Source: Bacillota bacterium
Lineage (GTDB): Bacteria > Bacillota > Clostridia > Oscillospirales > Acutalibacteraceae
Direction: 5' to 3'
Assembly: GCA_023416955.1 (NCBI GenBank)
Contig: JAEZGM010000019.1
Location: forward strand, 1 to 64,000
Length of the DNA: 64,000 nt
In this document: piece after piece, positions 25,872-34,924 of the stretch
Position numbering within the stretch: position 1 is the stretch's first letter
Layout: each line of letters opens with the position of its first letter
Notes under the pieces: model-generated
Database searches by the model: none
Told to the model about the DNA's origin: nothing
The model's input: the letters and a program-made list of their open reading frames with translations, nothing else
Program-made: the position numbers and the translations under genes

Positions 25872-27560
25872 ATGATAACAAGACAATGGTGGAAAGAAAG
25901 CGTGGTCTACCAGATTTACCCGCGCAGCTTTATGGACAGCAACGGCGATGGAATTGGGGATCTGCAGGGAATTATTCGGAAGTTGGACTATATCAGTGCT
26001 CTAGGCGCCGATGTGATTTGGCTTTGTCCGGTTTATGATTCGCCAAACGCTGACAATGGGTATGATATCAGAGATTACCAATCCATTATGAAAGATTTCG
26101 GCACGATGCAAGACTTCAACGAATTGCTGGTACAGGCACATGAAAAGAACTTAAAAATCGTGATGGACCTGGTCGTGAACCACAGTTCTGACGAGCATGA
26201 ATGGTTCCGGAAAAGCAGAGAGACCCCCAAAAACAAGTACCGGGATTACTATATCTGGCGAGACGGCAAGAACGGCGCCGAGCCAACCAACTGGGCGGCG
26301 GCGTTCGGCGGTTCCGCGTGGAAATATGACGAATCAGTCGGGCAGTATTACCTCCATCTCTTTGCGGAAAAGCAGCCGGACCTTAACTGGGAAAATGAAG
26401 AAGTGCGCTTCAAGATTTATGACATGATGAAGTGGTGGCTTGACAAAGGTGTGGACGGGTTCCGCATGGACGTGATCAACAGCATTTCAAAAGATCAGCT
26501 CTTTCCGGACGGCGAGAAAGTGCGGGGCAGAAAATATGTTTCCGGGTCGCAATACACCAGCAACGGCCCGAGGGTACATGAATTCTTGCAGGAAATGAAC
26601 CGGGAGGTGCTCAGCCATTACGATATTATGACGGTGGGCGAAACCGGTGGAGTGACGACCGAAGATGCCCTGAAATACGCGGGGAATGACCGCGGCGAAC
26701 TCGATATGATTTTTCAGTTTGAACATGTTGAGCTGGGGTCGGGTGAATTCGGGAAGTGGAACGATACGCCCGTACCCTTCAAGGAATTTAAGAAAGTCAT
26801 GAACAAATGGCAAGCTCAGCTTGACGGAAAGGCTTGGAACAGCCTGTATTTAGGAAACCACGACCAGCCGCGCTCCGTTTCCCGCTTTGGAAACGACGGC
26901 CGGTACAGAGTGGAGTCCGCAAAGCTTCTGGCGACTCTTTTGCTTACCATGCAGGGAACCCCATACATTTATCAGGGGGAAGAACTCGGTATGACAAACG
27001 TGCGGTTCGATACGATTGATCAGTACCGCGATATTGAAACGCTGAACATTTACAAGGAATTCGTTGCGCGTGACCCGGAAGACAAAGAAAGAATTATGCG
27101 GTATATCTACGCAAAAGGCAGGGATAACGCGCGCACTCCGATGCAGTGGAACGGTGGCGCAAATGCCGGGTTCACTGCGGGCGTTCCGTGGATTCAGGTA
27201 AACCCAAATTATAAGGAGATCAATGCCGAAGAATCGTTGTCTAACCCCGATTCTATATTGAATTATTATAAAGCGCTGATCAAATTGCGCAGGGAGTACC
27301 CGGTTATTGTCTACGGTCATTTTATTCCCCTGTTGGAAGAACACGATAAGATATACTGTTACCTCAGATGTCTGGAGGACCGGAAACTGCTGGTAATCTT
27401 AAATTTCAGCGAGCTTAGCACTACCGTTGAACTGCCGCCCGAAGCCGTTGGAAACAGCGGCCGACGGATTTTATCAAACTACCAGGACAGCCGGAACGAA
27501 TCCGTAAAGCATGAAATGGAATTCGCTCCGTTTGAAGCCGACGTTTATTTGCTGGATTAA
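25872..27560 (+). CDS. GH13 alpha-glucosidase, oligo-1,6-glucosidase type
   Basis: The 562-residue cytoplasmic enzyme starts MITRQWWKESVVYQIYPRSF. The four GH13 regions are visible: DLVVNHSS, GFRMDVIN with the nucleophile Asp near residue 200, VGETGG with the acid/base Glu near 257, and LGNHDQPR. A Val follows the DVxxxH-type region (MDLVVNHSS), as in enzymes acting on alpha-1,6 or sucrose-like bonds. It should hydrolyse the imported short alpha-glucosides to glucose. The length of about 560 is usual for the MalL/TreC group, and trehalose-6-phosphate hydrolase is the main alternative. Confidence 0.93.
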   Translation: MITRQWWKESVVYQIYPRSFMDSNGDGIGDLQGIIRKLDYISALGADVIWLCPVYDSPNADNGYDIRDYQSIMKDFGTMQDFNELLVQAHEKNLKIVMDLVVNHSSDEHEWFRKSRETPKNKYRDYYIWRDGKNGAEPTNWAAAFGGSAWKYDESVGQYYLHLFAEKQPDLNWENEEVRFKIYDMMKWWLDKGVDGFRMDVINSISKDQLFPDGEKVRGRKYVSGSQYTSNGPRVHEFLQEMNREVLSHYDIMTVGETGGVTTEDALKYAGNDRGELDMIFQFEHVELGSGEFGKWNDTPVPFKEFKKVMNKWQAQLDGKAWNSLYLGNHDQPRSVSRFGNDGRYRVESAKLLATLLLTMQGTPYIYQGEELGMTNVRFDTIDQYRDIETLNIYKEFVARDPEDKERIMRYIYAKGRDNARTPMQWNGGANAGFTAGVPWIQVNPNYKEINAEESLSNPDSILNYYKALIKLRREYPVIVYGHFIPLLEEHDKIYCYLRCLEDRKLLVILNFSELSTTVELPPEAVGNSGRRILSNYQDSRNESVKHEMEFAPFEADVYLLD

Positions 27561-27788
27561 AAGAATCCATGCTTGTTTATGAAGGAGGCCGTATAGCCAG
27601 TATAAAACCTGGATATACGGCCAATGAACTGTGGACAGCGATTTTTCCTTACTCAGGGGAGCCCCCCTGCAGGCACCGGCGGCGATGTCCCCAAAATAAG
27701 ATCCACACCTTAGACAAAAAGCAGAGGGATTCGGCAAAACGCGGCTATTCTTTCTGCCTGTAATAGAGCCCGGTGCCCTCTTTGGCAT

Positions 27789-27822
27789 AAAAAAAGTACG
27801 CCCCGAAAGGCGTACTAAAAAT
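27789..27822 (-). terminator. Terminator of the zinc-ribbon gene
   Basis: AGTACGCC and GGCGTACT form a stem with a CCGAAA loop and A/T runs on both sides. Confidence 0.75.
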
Positions 27823-27837
27823 CCGTGATTTTATAAA

Positions 27838-28119
27838 TTAACCTCTGTTTGCAAAGCACTCGCTGCAGTATACAGGACGATCTTCGCGGGGCTTGAACGG
27901 AACTTTGCATGTTTTGCCGCAGGAAGCGCAGGTGGCTTCGAACATTTCACGGCTGCCGCCGTTGGAACCGCCTCTTGCGTTTTTGCGTGCATCGCGGCAG
28001 GATTTACAACGCTGGGGTTCGTTTGTGAAACCCTTGGAAGCATAGAATTCCTGCTCGCTGGCAGTAAATTCAAATTCGGCTCCGCAGTCTCTGCAAATTA
28101 AAGTTTTGTCTTCGTACAT
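27838..28119 (-). CDS. Small protein with two CXXC zinc-ribbon pairs
   Basis: The 93-residue product has four Cys pairs: CRDC near residue 9, CKSC near 38, CASC near 64 and CSEC near 85. The first two build a trcl-type zinc ribbon with the intermediate motif FTASEQEFYASKGFTNEPQRC, and the last two a second ribbon of the CXXC_CXXC_SSSS kind. Proteins of this layout are frequent in Firmicutes but their role is unknown; nucleic acid binding is possible. GAGGTATACC precedes the ATG. It stands alone with a terminator. Confidence 0.88.
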   Translation of the reverse strand: MYEDKTLICRDCGAEFEFTASEQEFYASKGFTNEPQRCKSCRDARKNARGGSNGGSREMFEATCASCGKTCKVPFKPREDRPVYCSECFANRG

Positions 28120-28317
28120 GTAGTGGTATACCTCGATTAATAAAAATTATGTTTAACAAACGGTTAAACACCGCCTTAAGTATACAGGAACACATAGTGA
28201 TTGTCAAATATTATTTTTGTAAGATATTCCCTTTTTTACAAATCAGCCTCTGCAGAAAGGCCGACTTTTCAGGACCTGTTTTTCCAGCTAAATGTGATCA
28301 GCCGAAAAAGCGGGTAT

Positions 28318-28470
28318 TCAGTTCAGAGACTCGATTTTTTCTTCCAGTTCGTCAATGAAGCGCTCAAGCGTAGCCATTCGCTTCGCATCGTGGTGTTCCT
28401 CGGCGTGCTGGTAACAGACTTTGTATACAGTCAGCTTGCTTTCCAAAATATTCTTTGTATTTTTGTCCAT
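28318..28470 (-). CDS. Small acidic/basic helical protein, 50 aa
   Basis: The 50-residue ORF starts MDKNTKNILESKL and ends EELEEKIESLN-like acidic helix; two helices with His-rich connector (HAEEHHDAKRM) are likely. A textbook ribosome site AAGGAGGTG lies five bases before the ATG, which supports a real gene although it is short. The opposite strand also carries a longer open frame, but that one has no ribosome site and an atypical composition. Function is unknown. Confidence 0.65.
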   Translation of the reverse strand: MDKNTKNILESKLTVYKVCYQHAEEHHDAKRMATLERFIDELEEKIESLN

Positions 28471-28634
28471 CGTGCACCTCCTTATTTATGTAAACATTTT
28501 AGCACAAAATTTAAGGTTTATAATGTCAAATGGGAACGTGGGCCTTATTTGGAAAATATTTGGTTGAAAAAATTCAGGGCAAGTGGCAAATAATAATCGC
28601 GCAGATTTACCGACTTTTAAATTTTAATCGGATT
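28471..28634. other. Intergenic A/T-rich segment without recognised features
   Basis: Apart from the promoter region expected for the small minus-strand gene, I see no gene, clear hairpin or repeat here. It runs into an F3 element at 28635. Confidence 0.4.
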
Positions 28635-28737
28635 TTCTTCGTAAAATCTAAACTCAAAATAGATTCGCTTGATTATGCCGTTCTATGCTGATATTTCAGT
28701 GATTCGCACAATTCTCACTATTTTACCAATAAGCCCC
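28635..28737. repeat. F3 element, copy 3 (short form, degraded left end)
   Basis: CTTCGTAAAATCTAAACTC at the left and ATTTTACCAATAAGCCCC at the right. The interior closely matches the copies at 9002 and 40471. It directly abuts an F2 element. Confidence 0.8.
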
Positions 28738-28779
28738 GGGTAAACGCTGATTATGACGGCTTAATCATCATTCACTCAG
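28738..28779. repeat. F2 element, copy e (short form)
   Basis: GGGTAAACGCTGATTATG and TTAATCATCATTCACTC are its ends. Confidence 0.75.
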
Positions 28780-28934
28780 GAAAATTTTGCGCGAATATTT
28801 GGAGAAGGATAAACAATTTTTTCGGTATTGACAGGGAAACATGGTTTTGGAACATAAAATCCGTATTTCCGCACACGATATGTTGGGGCAGAATGTTTGC
28901 TCCTGTTATTTAAATTTTTTGGGAGGGAAAAATC

Positions 28935-29333
28935 ATGACGACGCGTGAAGGTCATATTGATACGGGATATAATGAAGAAAATCACGAGCATTCCGCCGGG
29001 ACAACGTTTCTCCGCTGGCTCGGAAGATTGGCGATCATGGCAGTTATTTTGTTTGTGGTTTCCTTCTTGACTCCCGGTTTCAGCATCAATGGTCTTTGGT
29101 CCTACCTGATTGCGGCAATCGTAATCGGCGTACTCGACTATTTGGTTGAAGCAGTTATGAAAGTGGACGCCTCGCCGTTCGGAAAGGGCCTAAAAGGCTT
29201 TTTGATAGCGGCGATTATCCTCTATGTGGCGCAGTTCATGGTTCCAAATATGAGCGTTACCATTCTCGGTGCGCTGATTGGAGCTTTGGTAATCGGTGTT
29301 TTGGACGCAGTCTTCCCGACGAGAGTTATGTAG
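28935..29333 (+). CDS. Phage-holin-family-4-like membrane protein
   Basis: The 132-residue product has a charged N-terminal 25 residues and four hydrophobic segments (about 30-48, 55-70, 83-100, 105-125). The pattern is that of the DUF360/Phage_holin_4_2 family (FLTPGFSINGLWSYLIAAIVIGVLDYL). Despite the name, chromosomal members are widespread in bacteria and are not tied to prophages; no phage gene is nearby. GGGAGGG precedes the ATG. A terminator and two F1 repeats follow. Confidence 0.85.
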   Translation: MTTREGHIDTGYNEENHEHSAGTTFLRWLGRLAIMAVILFVVSFLTPGFSINGLWSYLIAAIVIGVLDYLVEAVMKVDASPFGKGLKGFLIAAIILYVAQFMVPNMSVTILGALIGALVIGVLDAVFPTRVM

Positions 29334-29353
29334 CGGCGTCCGCTTAAAACGGC

Positions 29354-29394
29354 AAAGCAGGGATCCCGTTATTATGCGGGTTTCCTGCTTTTAT
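29354..29394 (+). terminator. Terminator after the holin-like gene
   Basis: AAAGCAGG and CCTGCTTT form an outer stem, with CCCG/CGGG inside, followed by TTATTTT. Confidence 0.7.
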
Positions 29395-29399
29395 TTTAA

Positions 29400-29534
29400 T
29401 ATAGTCAGTTCACTTTAGAGAGCATCCAAGAAAACGGAGATTGGTTCTGTTTTCAAATTGACTGACATAGTCAGTTAACTTTAGAAAACATCCAGGAAAA
29501 CGGAGATTGGCTTTATTTTCAAATTGACTGACTA
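29400..29534. repeat. F1 elements, copies 3 and 4, in direct tandem
   Basis: Two copies of about 67 bases follow each other head to tail. Each begins ATAGTCAGTT(C/A)ACTTTAGA and ends TTTTCAAATTGACTGAC, with AACGGAGATTGG in the centre. They share the junction CATAGTC. The copies differ at only a few bases, so the duplication or second insertion is recent. Confidence 0.88.
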
Positions 29535-29569
29535 ATTATCAAAAACATAATAAGGCGGTGTACAGCTGC

Positions 29570-29598
29570 TTGATTTTTAAATTCAATTTCGATATAAT
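29570..29598 (+). promoter_or_regulatory. Promoter of the secreted solenoid protein
   Basis: TTGATT at 29570-29575 and TATAAT at 29593-29598 are 17 bases apart. A leader of about 135 bases follows. Confidence 0.6.
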
Positions 29599-29738
29599 AA
29601 AATGGATTAATATGGTTAAATAAATCATAAAATTTTGTGAATATATCGACTTGTCTCTCAGCAACTCACGAAATGAGCCGATACACATTATAGATATTTT
29701 CTGTACAGGCATTAACGATGACCAAAGGAGGAATTTGA

Positions 29739-31511
29739 TTGAAAAAATTTTTGGGGGCGGCGCTTTGCCTTGCCGTCATCTTTTCCGCGGTACCTGTCGC
29801 GGCTTCCGCTGCGGACACGGCGGGAATCATTGATATGCACGGGGCAAAGACATACATTGGGTCTACCACGGACTGGAGCAAAACATGGGCCGCGGGTAAC
29901 TTCGAGGAAGTTACAGACAAGGATGCCGATTGGACAGGAAGCCTCACCATAAAAAGCGGCTCTGTAAGGAATGTTACCGTTTCCGGCAGCAGCTCTACCG
30001 TAACTGTGAACGGGGGAAGCATCAACTCCATCGATACGGATGGAAATGTCGTTTTAAAATCGGGTACGGTTAAAAAGGATGTCGAGTCTGAGGGCACCAT
30101 CACATTCACCGGTGATATTGCGGTGAAGGGAGTCTGCATTGCCGATACCATTACCGCAACCGGCAGCACAACCGCCACGGTCGGTTCCCTTGAGGGTTCC
30201 GATACCATTACCCTGGGTTCTAAGGGCGTAAAAGCGGGCGTGATTCGCGGAAATTATTCCACGGCGCTTTCGTTAAAATCCTATACGCTGCCTTTGCCGG
30301 ATATTACCGATATGGCGGCGATTACGATGGTAGGGAACACGACAGTGAGCGGAAAAATCATTTCCGATTCGATCACGATCCCGTCAAAGACGGAATTGAC
30401 CGCAAACTCCACTGTTGAAGTCGGTACGCTGACAGGGCCGGGGACACTGGGAATTACATCGGGAAGGCTCATCGTACACGATGGAATCGACAGCCTGCCT
30501 TTGATCCGTTTTAACAACGGCGTGGGCAATGGCACTCTTGCGTTTAAAGCCGATCCCGGAAGAGTAAGCGAAGACGACGTTGCCCTGTATGACTATAATC
30601 TGGAGGAAAGAAGCGTAGGAGGCTACGACGGATTTTATCTGACGGATTCCCTTAAAAGTGGAATCTCGTTGAGTGAAAGATCTTTGTCACTGCGCAGCGG
30701 GAACTCCGTGGAGGTGAGAGCGAATGTAAGCCCGTCGCTCTCTAAGTTTGCCGCGGGTACCAAAATCATGTGGGAACTGCACGGCGATACAACCGTATTT
30801 TCCATCAGCCCCGACAGCACAAAGCAGACCTGCCGGGTTACGGCGGTCGCTTCCAAAACCGGAAAAGTGACGCTTACGGCGTACCTTGTCGATCAGCGCG
30901 GCGACCGGCTGACGGATTACAGGTCGGGTTCTTGCCTGATTACAAGCAGCACGGTGGATACCTCCGTCTCGCTTGATACCTCAACCGTAACCATTCCGGT
31001 CGGAGGCACTTACTCCGTGCTGGCGGTTACCGGTTCCACAGCTGCGCCGGCTTACTACTCCGGCAATTCGTCCGTCGCAATCGTAGGTACGCCAAAAACG
31101 TATACCTATAACGGGAAGTCCGGTTGGCTGTACCCTGTTACGGGCGTCTCAAAAGGGCAGGCTGAGATCGACATCGGTGGGCAGAAGATGGATGTGACCG
31201 TTGCGAGCGGAAGCATTATTGTCGATACTTCCTCCTATACAATGGCGCCCGGCGGAAAGTACACCATCGGCGTAAAGCTGTACGGGATTGACCGTAAAAG
31301 GTTGGATGTGCGTTCGGCGAACAATACTACTTATATGGAGTACAAGGGAACCTCCAACGGGCTGGAGCTCTACTCGGTAACCGCAATGCAAGCGGGAACC
31401 GGAACTATTATTTTTGAAATTACGGGCGGCCAGTCGGTCAGAACACAGATCAGCGTGCAGTCCGGGATATATCCACATGGTGTAAGTGCCAGGCTGATTG
31501 CAGCGGGTTAA
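29739..31511 (+). CDS. Secreted protein: beta-solenoid-like N-terminal part plus Ig-like C-terminal domains
   Basis: The 590-residue product has a classic signal peptide (VAASAADTA, cleavage near residue 25). Residues about 60-240 are short Val/Ile/Thr/Gly-rich beta strands in a repeating pattern (SGSVRNVTVSGSSSTVTVNG), which suggests a parallel beta-solenoid. Residues about 310-590 look like three bacterial Ig-like (Big_2) modules, with SVSLDTSTVTIPVGGTYSVLAV as one module start. It is probably exported to the cell surface or medium; ligand unknown. It starts with TTG after AAAGGAGG. Confidence 0.75.
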   Translation: MKKFLGAALCLAVIFSAVPVAASAADTAGIIDMHGAKTYIGSTTDWSKTWAAGNFEEVTDKDADWTGSLTIKSGSVRNVTVSGSSSTVTVNGGSINSIDTDGNVVLKSGTVKKDVESEGTITFTGDIAVKGVCIADTITATGSTTATVGSLEGSDTITLGSKGVKAGVIRGNYSTALSLKSYTLPLPDITDMAAITMVGNTTVSGKIISDSITIPSKTELTANSTVEVGTLTGPGTLGITSGRLIVHDGIDSLPLIRFNNGVGNGTLAFKADPGRVSEDDVALYDYNLEERSVGGYDGFYLTDSLKSGISLSERSLSLRSGNSVEVRANVSPSLSKFAAGTKIMWELHGDTTVFSISPDSTKQTCRVTAVASKTGKVTLTAYLVDQRGDRLTDYRSGSCLITSSTVDTSVSLDTSTVTIPVGGTYSVLAVTGSTAAPAYYSGNSSVAIVGTPKTYTYNGKSGWLYPVTGVSKGQAEIDIGGQKMDVTVASGSIIVDTSSYTMAPGGKYTIGVKLYGIDRKRLDVRSANNTTYMEYKGTSNGLELYSVTAMQAGTGTIIFEITGGQSVRTQISVQSGIYPHGVSARLIAAG

Positions 31512-31535
31512 CCGGTCTTTCATCTCACAAAAAAT

Positions 31536-31577
31536 AAATTGCTCTGCGCACGGGAAAAATGCGCAGAGCAATTTTTA
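31536..31577 (+). terminator. Terminator after the secreted protein
   Basis: AAATTGCTCTGCGCA and TGCGCAGAGCAATTT form a 15-base-pair stem followed by T. Confidence 0.88.
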
Positions 31578-31870
31578 TTAATGTCAATTACGGTTCAAAC
31601 AGAAAACAAAATTGGTTTTGGCCAGTGTGAATCTGAGCAGCCTTCTTCAGCCTCAAAAAGGCTTGGCTAATAATAATTGACTTTTCGGCAGCTTCTGGGA
31701 CAGATGCCGTATGTAAGGAAATAATCGGAATAAATGTAACACTGCTTTATTTTTTTCTGTATTATCCGATATACTTAATGGTAAAACAAAATTATTTTTG
31801 TTTGTTTTCTATAAATGTCAAACAAAGCTTTTCTCAATAAATTGTCTTGCAATCAAAGGAGTGAGTACAT
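31578..31870. other. Leader region of the chemoreceptor, no clear gene
   Basis: The region carries the A/T-rich approach to the chemoreceptor and a TCCGATAT at 31765-31772 resembling a sigma-D -10 box, but I cannot find a proper -35 at the right distance. No repeat family was recognised. Confidence 0.35.
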
Positions 31871-33955
31871 TTGAAAACGAAAGTGAAAAGTCTGAGCAGC
31901 ATACTGTCAATCCTTTTTACCGTGTTCCTTGTGCTGACAGTGACACTTGCATCCGGGGCCGTTCTGGTTTTTTCCAGCCATTCTTTTGAAAACTCGATTC
32001 AAGAGCAGAGCGCTGCCGCTCTTCAGGGCTTTGCCGGTTCCGTGAAGGATTACGGCGTGAAGGCGGAAAGTGGTGCAAACGCGCTGAGAAGCAGTCAAAA
32101 ACTGGTTGATGCCGTAAATACCGGCAACCAGTTTACAATGGTTGATCTGCTGAAGTCGACCGTGAGAAGCAAGGGGTTGAGCTATGCGTTTATCGCGAAT
32201 TCAAAAGGAGAAGTAATTGCGTCATCAACAAACGATTTCACTTTATCCGATTTTGCTTTGCTTAGCCATGTGAAGTCCGCGCTTGAGCAAAAGCCTGTGT
32301 TGACCAATGAGGCAATTTCGGACAAGAACCTGTGCGTTTGCTACGGGACTCCGTTGATGGATAACGGAAAGCTTATCGGTGTAGTTTCGACAATGCGTTC
32401 TTATGCGGACACCGCCATCGTCGATTCTATGAAAATGTATACGGGCTGCGAGTTTACCGTGTTTTACGGAAATGAGCGCATTAACACGACATTTACTCAG
32501 AACGGGGAACGGCAGACCGGAACAAGGATGCCGGAAAACGTGGCAAAAGCCGTATTGACCGGCAATAAAGAATATACGGGAAAAGCTCTGGTGCTCGGGG
32601 CCAATCATATGACAGATTACAAGCCGATTCCGGGGCCGGACGGCAAAGCGGTGGGCGCGCTGTTCGCGGGCAAAAATATTGGGGAACAGGAGAAGACATT
32701 TCGTACCGGCATCATTTTGTCCATTATCATCTCATTGATTTTTACTATTCTGTCGATCTCTGTTTTGCGGACTGTTATGAAAAGGAAAGTGAAAAAACCG
32801 CTGACGGCGGTGGTCACGATGGCCAACCGTATGGAGCGGGGGGAAATCGGCGCGGCAAACACGGACACCGCACTTCTGGCCGCCGACTCTGGAAACGAAG
32901 TAGGCCAGGTAGCCGCCGCCATGCGCGGCACGGTGTGCAGCCTGCAGACTTATGTGGGCGAAATCAGGCAGGTTCTTAACGCGATCTCTGCGGGTGATTT
33001 GACAACGGAAACAAAAGAGGAGTACTACGGGGATTTTTCAGAGATCAAAGATGCGCTGATGAAAATCACGGACTCGTTGAACAGTGTTTTCTATGAGATT
33101 CAGGGGAGTTCCCAAACAGTCTCCGCCCGGGCTGAGCAGATTTCGGACGGAGCAATGGCTATGGCACAGGGCGCCACGGAGCAGGCCAGCGCGATTCAGG
33201 AACTCTCGAGTACCATTACCGAAATTTCGGAACAGGTTCGTAAAACGGCGCAGAATGCCTCTGTTGCGAACGATACGGCGCAGCGGTCGTCTGAGGAAGT
33301 GGAAAAAGGAAACCGCAATATTGAAACAATGCTGCAGTCAATGGAAAAAATCAGCGAGGCTTCGGCGCAAATCGGCAATATTGTAAAGACCATCGACGAT
33401 ATCGCATTCCAGACAAACATATTGGCGCTGAATGCGGCTGTGGAAGCGGCACGCGCAGGGGAGGCAGGAAAAGGTTTTGCCGTGGTTGCGGATGAAGTAC
33501 GCAATCTGGCAAGCCGCAGCGCCGCCGCAGCGAAACAAACAACAGAATTAATTGAAAACACAGTATTGCTGGTAAACGGTGGGGTAAAAACAGCGGACGC
33601 AGCTGCCGCCTCGTTTAGGGAAGTCCGTTCCGGCACGAAACAGACTTCCCAGCTGATCGCTGAAATTTCTGATGCGACAGGAAAACAGGCGACCGCCGTA
33701 ACGCAGGTCACACAGGGAATTGACCAGATTGCGGGTGTGGTACAGACGAATTCCGCGACTGCGGAGGAAAATGCCGCTGCGAGCCAGGACTTGTCCGAGC
33801 AGGCGCAAATGCTTCGAAATCAGGTTGGAAGGTTCAAAATAAAAAATCGTGACACAGTGTCAGAAAATGATGAACCGTACCCAGTGAAAACTGACATGGA
33901 GAGCGAAGAGAAAACGAATCACGATTACGGTGCGCCGTACCAAAAATACGTTTAA
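31871..33955 (+). CDS. Methyl-accepting chemotaxis protein with a Cache-type sensor
   Basis: The 694-residue product has an N-terminal membrane helix (about 10-33), an extracellular sensor of about 240 residues with Cache-like motifs (GLSYAFIANSKGEVIASS, GTPLMDNGKLIGVVSTM, KPIPGPDGKAVGALFAGK), a second membrane helix near 280-300, a HAMP domain, and a cytoplasmic signalling helix. The signalling tip ADIAFQTNILALNAAVEAARAGE-type stretch lies near residues 510-535 and contacts CheA/CheW. It starts with TTG after AAAGGAGTGAG. A stand-alone receptor gene; the ligand is unknown. Confidence 0.94.
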   Translation: MKTKVKSLSSILSILFTVFLVLTVTLASGAVLVFSSHSFENSIQEQSAAALQGFAGSVKDYGVKAESGANALRSSQKLVDAVNTGNQFTMVDLLKSTVRSKGLSYAFIANSKGEVIASSTNDFTLSDFALLSHVKSALEQKPVLTNEAISDKNLCVCYGTPLMDNGKLIGVVSTMRSYADTAIVDSMKMYTGCEFTVFYGNERINTTFTQNGERQTGTRMPENVAKAVLTGNKEYTGKALVLGANHMTDYKPIPGPDGKAVGALFAGKNIGEQEKTFRTGIILSIIISLIFTILSISVLRTVMKRKVKKPLTAVVTMANRMERGEIGAANTDTALLAADSGNEVGQVAAAMRGTVCSLQTYVGEIRQVLNAISAGDLTTETKEEYYGDFSEIKDALMKITDSLNSVFYEIQGSSQTVSARAEQISDGAMAMAQGATEQASAIQELSSTITEISEQVRKTAQNASVANDTAQRSSEEVEKGNRNIETMLQSMEKISEASAQIGNIVKTIDDIAFQTNILALNAAVEAARAGEAGKGFAVVADEVRNLASRSAAAAKQTTELIENTVLLVNGGVKTADAAAASFREVRSGTKQTSQLIAEISDATGKQATAVTQVTQGIDQIAGVVQTNSATAEENAAASQDLSEQAQMLRNQVGRFKIKNRDTVSENDEPYPVKTDMESEEKTNHDYGAPYQKYV

Positions 33956-34030
33956 CGCTCGTTTCCATGTGCCGGTATGGAGTAATGTGTGAAAGTGCGA
34001 TATGCCGGGCAATGGCCGGTATAAGCCATA

Positions 34031-34063
34031 AAAAACCGCATCGGTTAACCGATGCGGTTTTTT
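34031..34063. terminator. Bidirectional terminator
   Basis: AAAAACCGCATCGGTT and AACCGATGCGGTTTTT form a 16-base-pair stem between converging genes. Confidence 0.9.
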
Positions 34064-34075
34064 GCGTGCTCGAAG

Positions 34076-34627
34076 TTACAGCAGCGATGGGTCATAATGC
34101 GCCCGTTCGCCGCCGATGAATTTCGGGCGGGTGCGTGCGCACAAAATATGAGCTTCCCCAATTTGATTGATCGAAAGGCGAACCGGTACCGCAACCCGCG
34201 CAAGGTGCATGCCGATCAGTGTTCCGCCGATATCGATACCGGCCTGCGCCGAAATTTCTTCCACAGCCACAGGGGATTCAAAGCCACGGTACGCCGCGGT
34301 TGCAAATGAGCCGCCCGCTTTTGGCTGCGGAACCGCGTTGACAGGCTCAAGGCGGTATTTCTGCGCTGCTTCCTTTCCCAGAATGATGGCACGGTTCAAA
34401 TGCTCGCAGCATTGTGCCGCAAGATAAATTCCCTTTGGCTCCAGTACAGCGTTTGCCGCTTGGAATACGGCTTCCCCTATTTCTACGCTGGAATCGGAGC
34501 CGATTTTGTGTCCTCCGATTTCGCTGGATGAACAACCAATTACAAAAAGATCCCCCTGTTGAAGCCTGGCTATTTCCGCCAGTTCGCTCACAGCAGCACG
34601 GGTCTGTGCCGCAATTTCCTCATACAT
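34076..34627 (-). CDS. TIGR01440/DUF436 family protein
   Basis: The 183-residue product begins MYEEIAAQTRAAVSELAE and has the family motifs VIGCSSSEIGGHKIG, AAQCCEHLNRA, VPQPKAGGSFATAAY, DIGGTLIGMHL and a C-terminal ARTRPKFIGGERAHYD. The family is widespread in Firmicutes and its function has not been settled. The conserved Cys residues (CSSSE and CC) and the His residues could form an active site. AAGGAGTGAG precedes the ATG at 34627; the upstream in-frame ATG is less well placed. Confidence 0.9.
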   Translation of the reverse strand: MYEEIAAQTRAAVSELAEIARLQQGDLFVIGCSSSEIGGHKIGSDSSVEIGEAVFQAANAVLEPKGIYLAAQCCEHLNRAIILGKEAAQKYRLEPVNAVPQPKAGGSFATAAYRGFESPVAVEEISAQAGIDIGGTLIGMHLARVAVPVRLSINQIGEAHILCARTRPKFIGGERAHYDPSLL

Positions 34628-34924
34628 CAGGCTCACTCCTTTATCAGAATCAGTTCCGCGCAAAAAAGCCGGTAACTGACTGTTTTCTGTTACTAAATTA
34701 TAGTCTTAATTTCTGTTCTTTGCAATGGAATCCGGTGGCAGCAAAGCTTCCTGCGCAAAAATCAGCTCTGTTAAGGTAGCGGTGCACAGATTGGAAAATA
34801 TTACAAGGTTCATTTTGTAATGTATTTTCAAAGCGGGACGATAATATTTAATCAGGTATTTAATTTAAAATTAAGTTTGTTTGTTTTTCGTAGGAGGCCA
34901 CCGATCCAGCATGGAGGTACTGCT

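Noticed and set aside
27569..27763. A 64-codon plus-strand frame after the alpha-glucosidase
   Set aside because: No family features and a composition unlike a protein; GGAGG-like bases near its start are not at a useful distance.
28201..28593. A 130-codon plus-strand frame
   Set aside because: It is opposite the 50-residue minus-strand gene, which has a far better ribosome site.
28935..29333. Prophage holin
   Set aside because: The family name suggests phage, but no lysin, portal, integrase or other phage gene is near.
31765..31772. TCCGATAT as a sigma-D promoter for the chemoreceptor
   Set aside because: The -10 resembles sigma-D, but no TAAA box lies about 15 bases upstream; evidence is insufficient.
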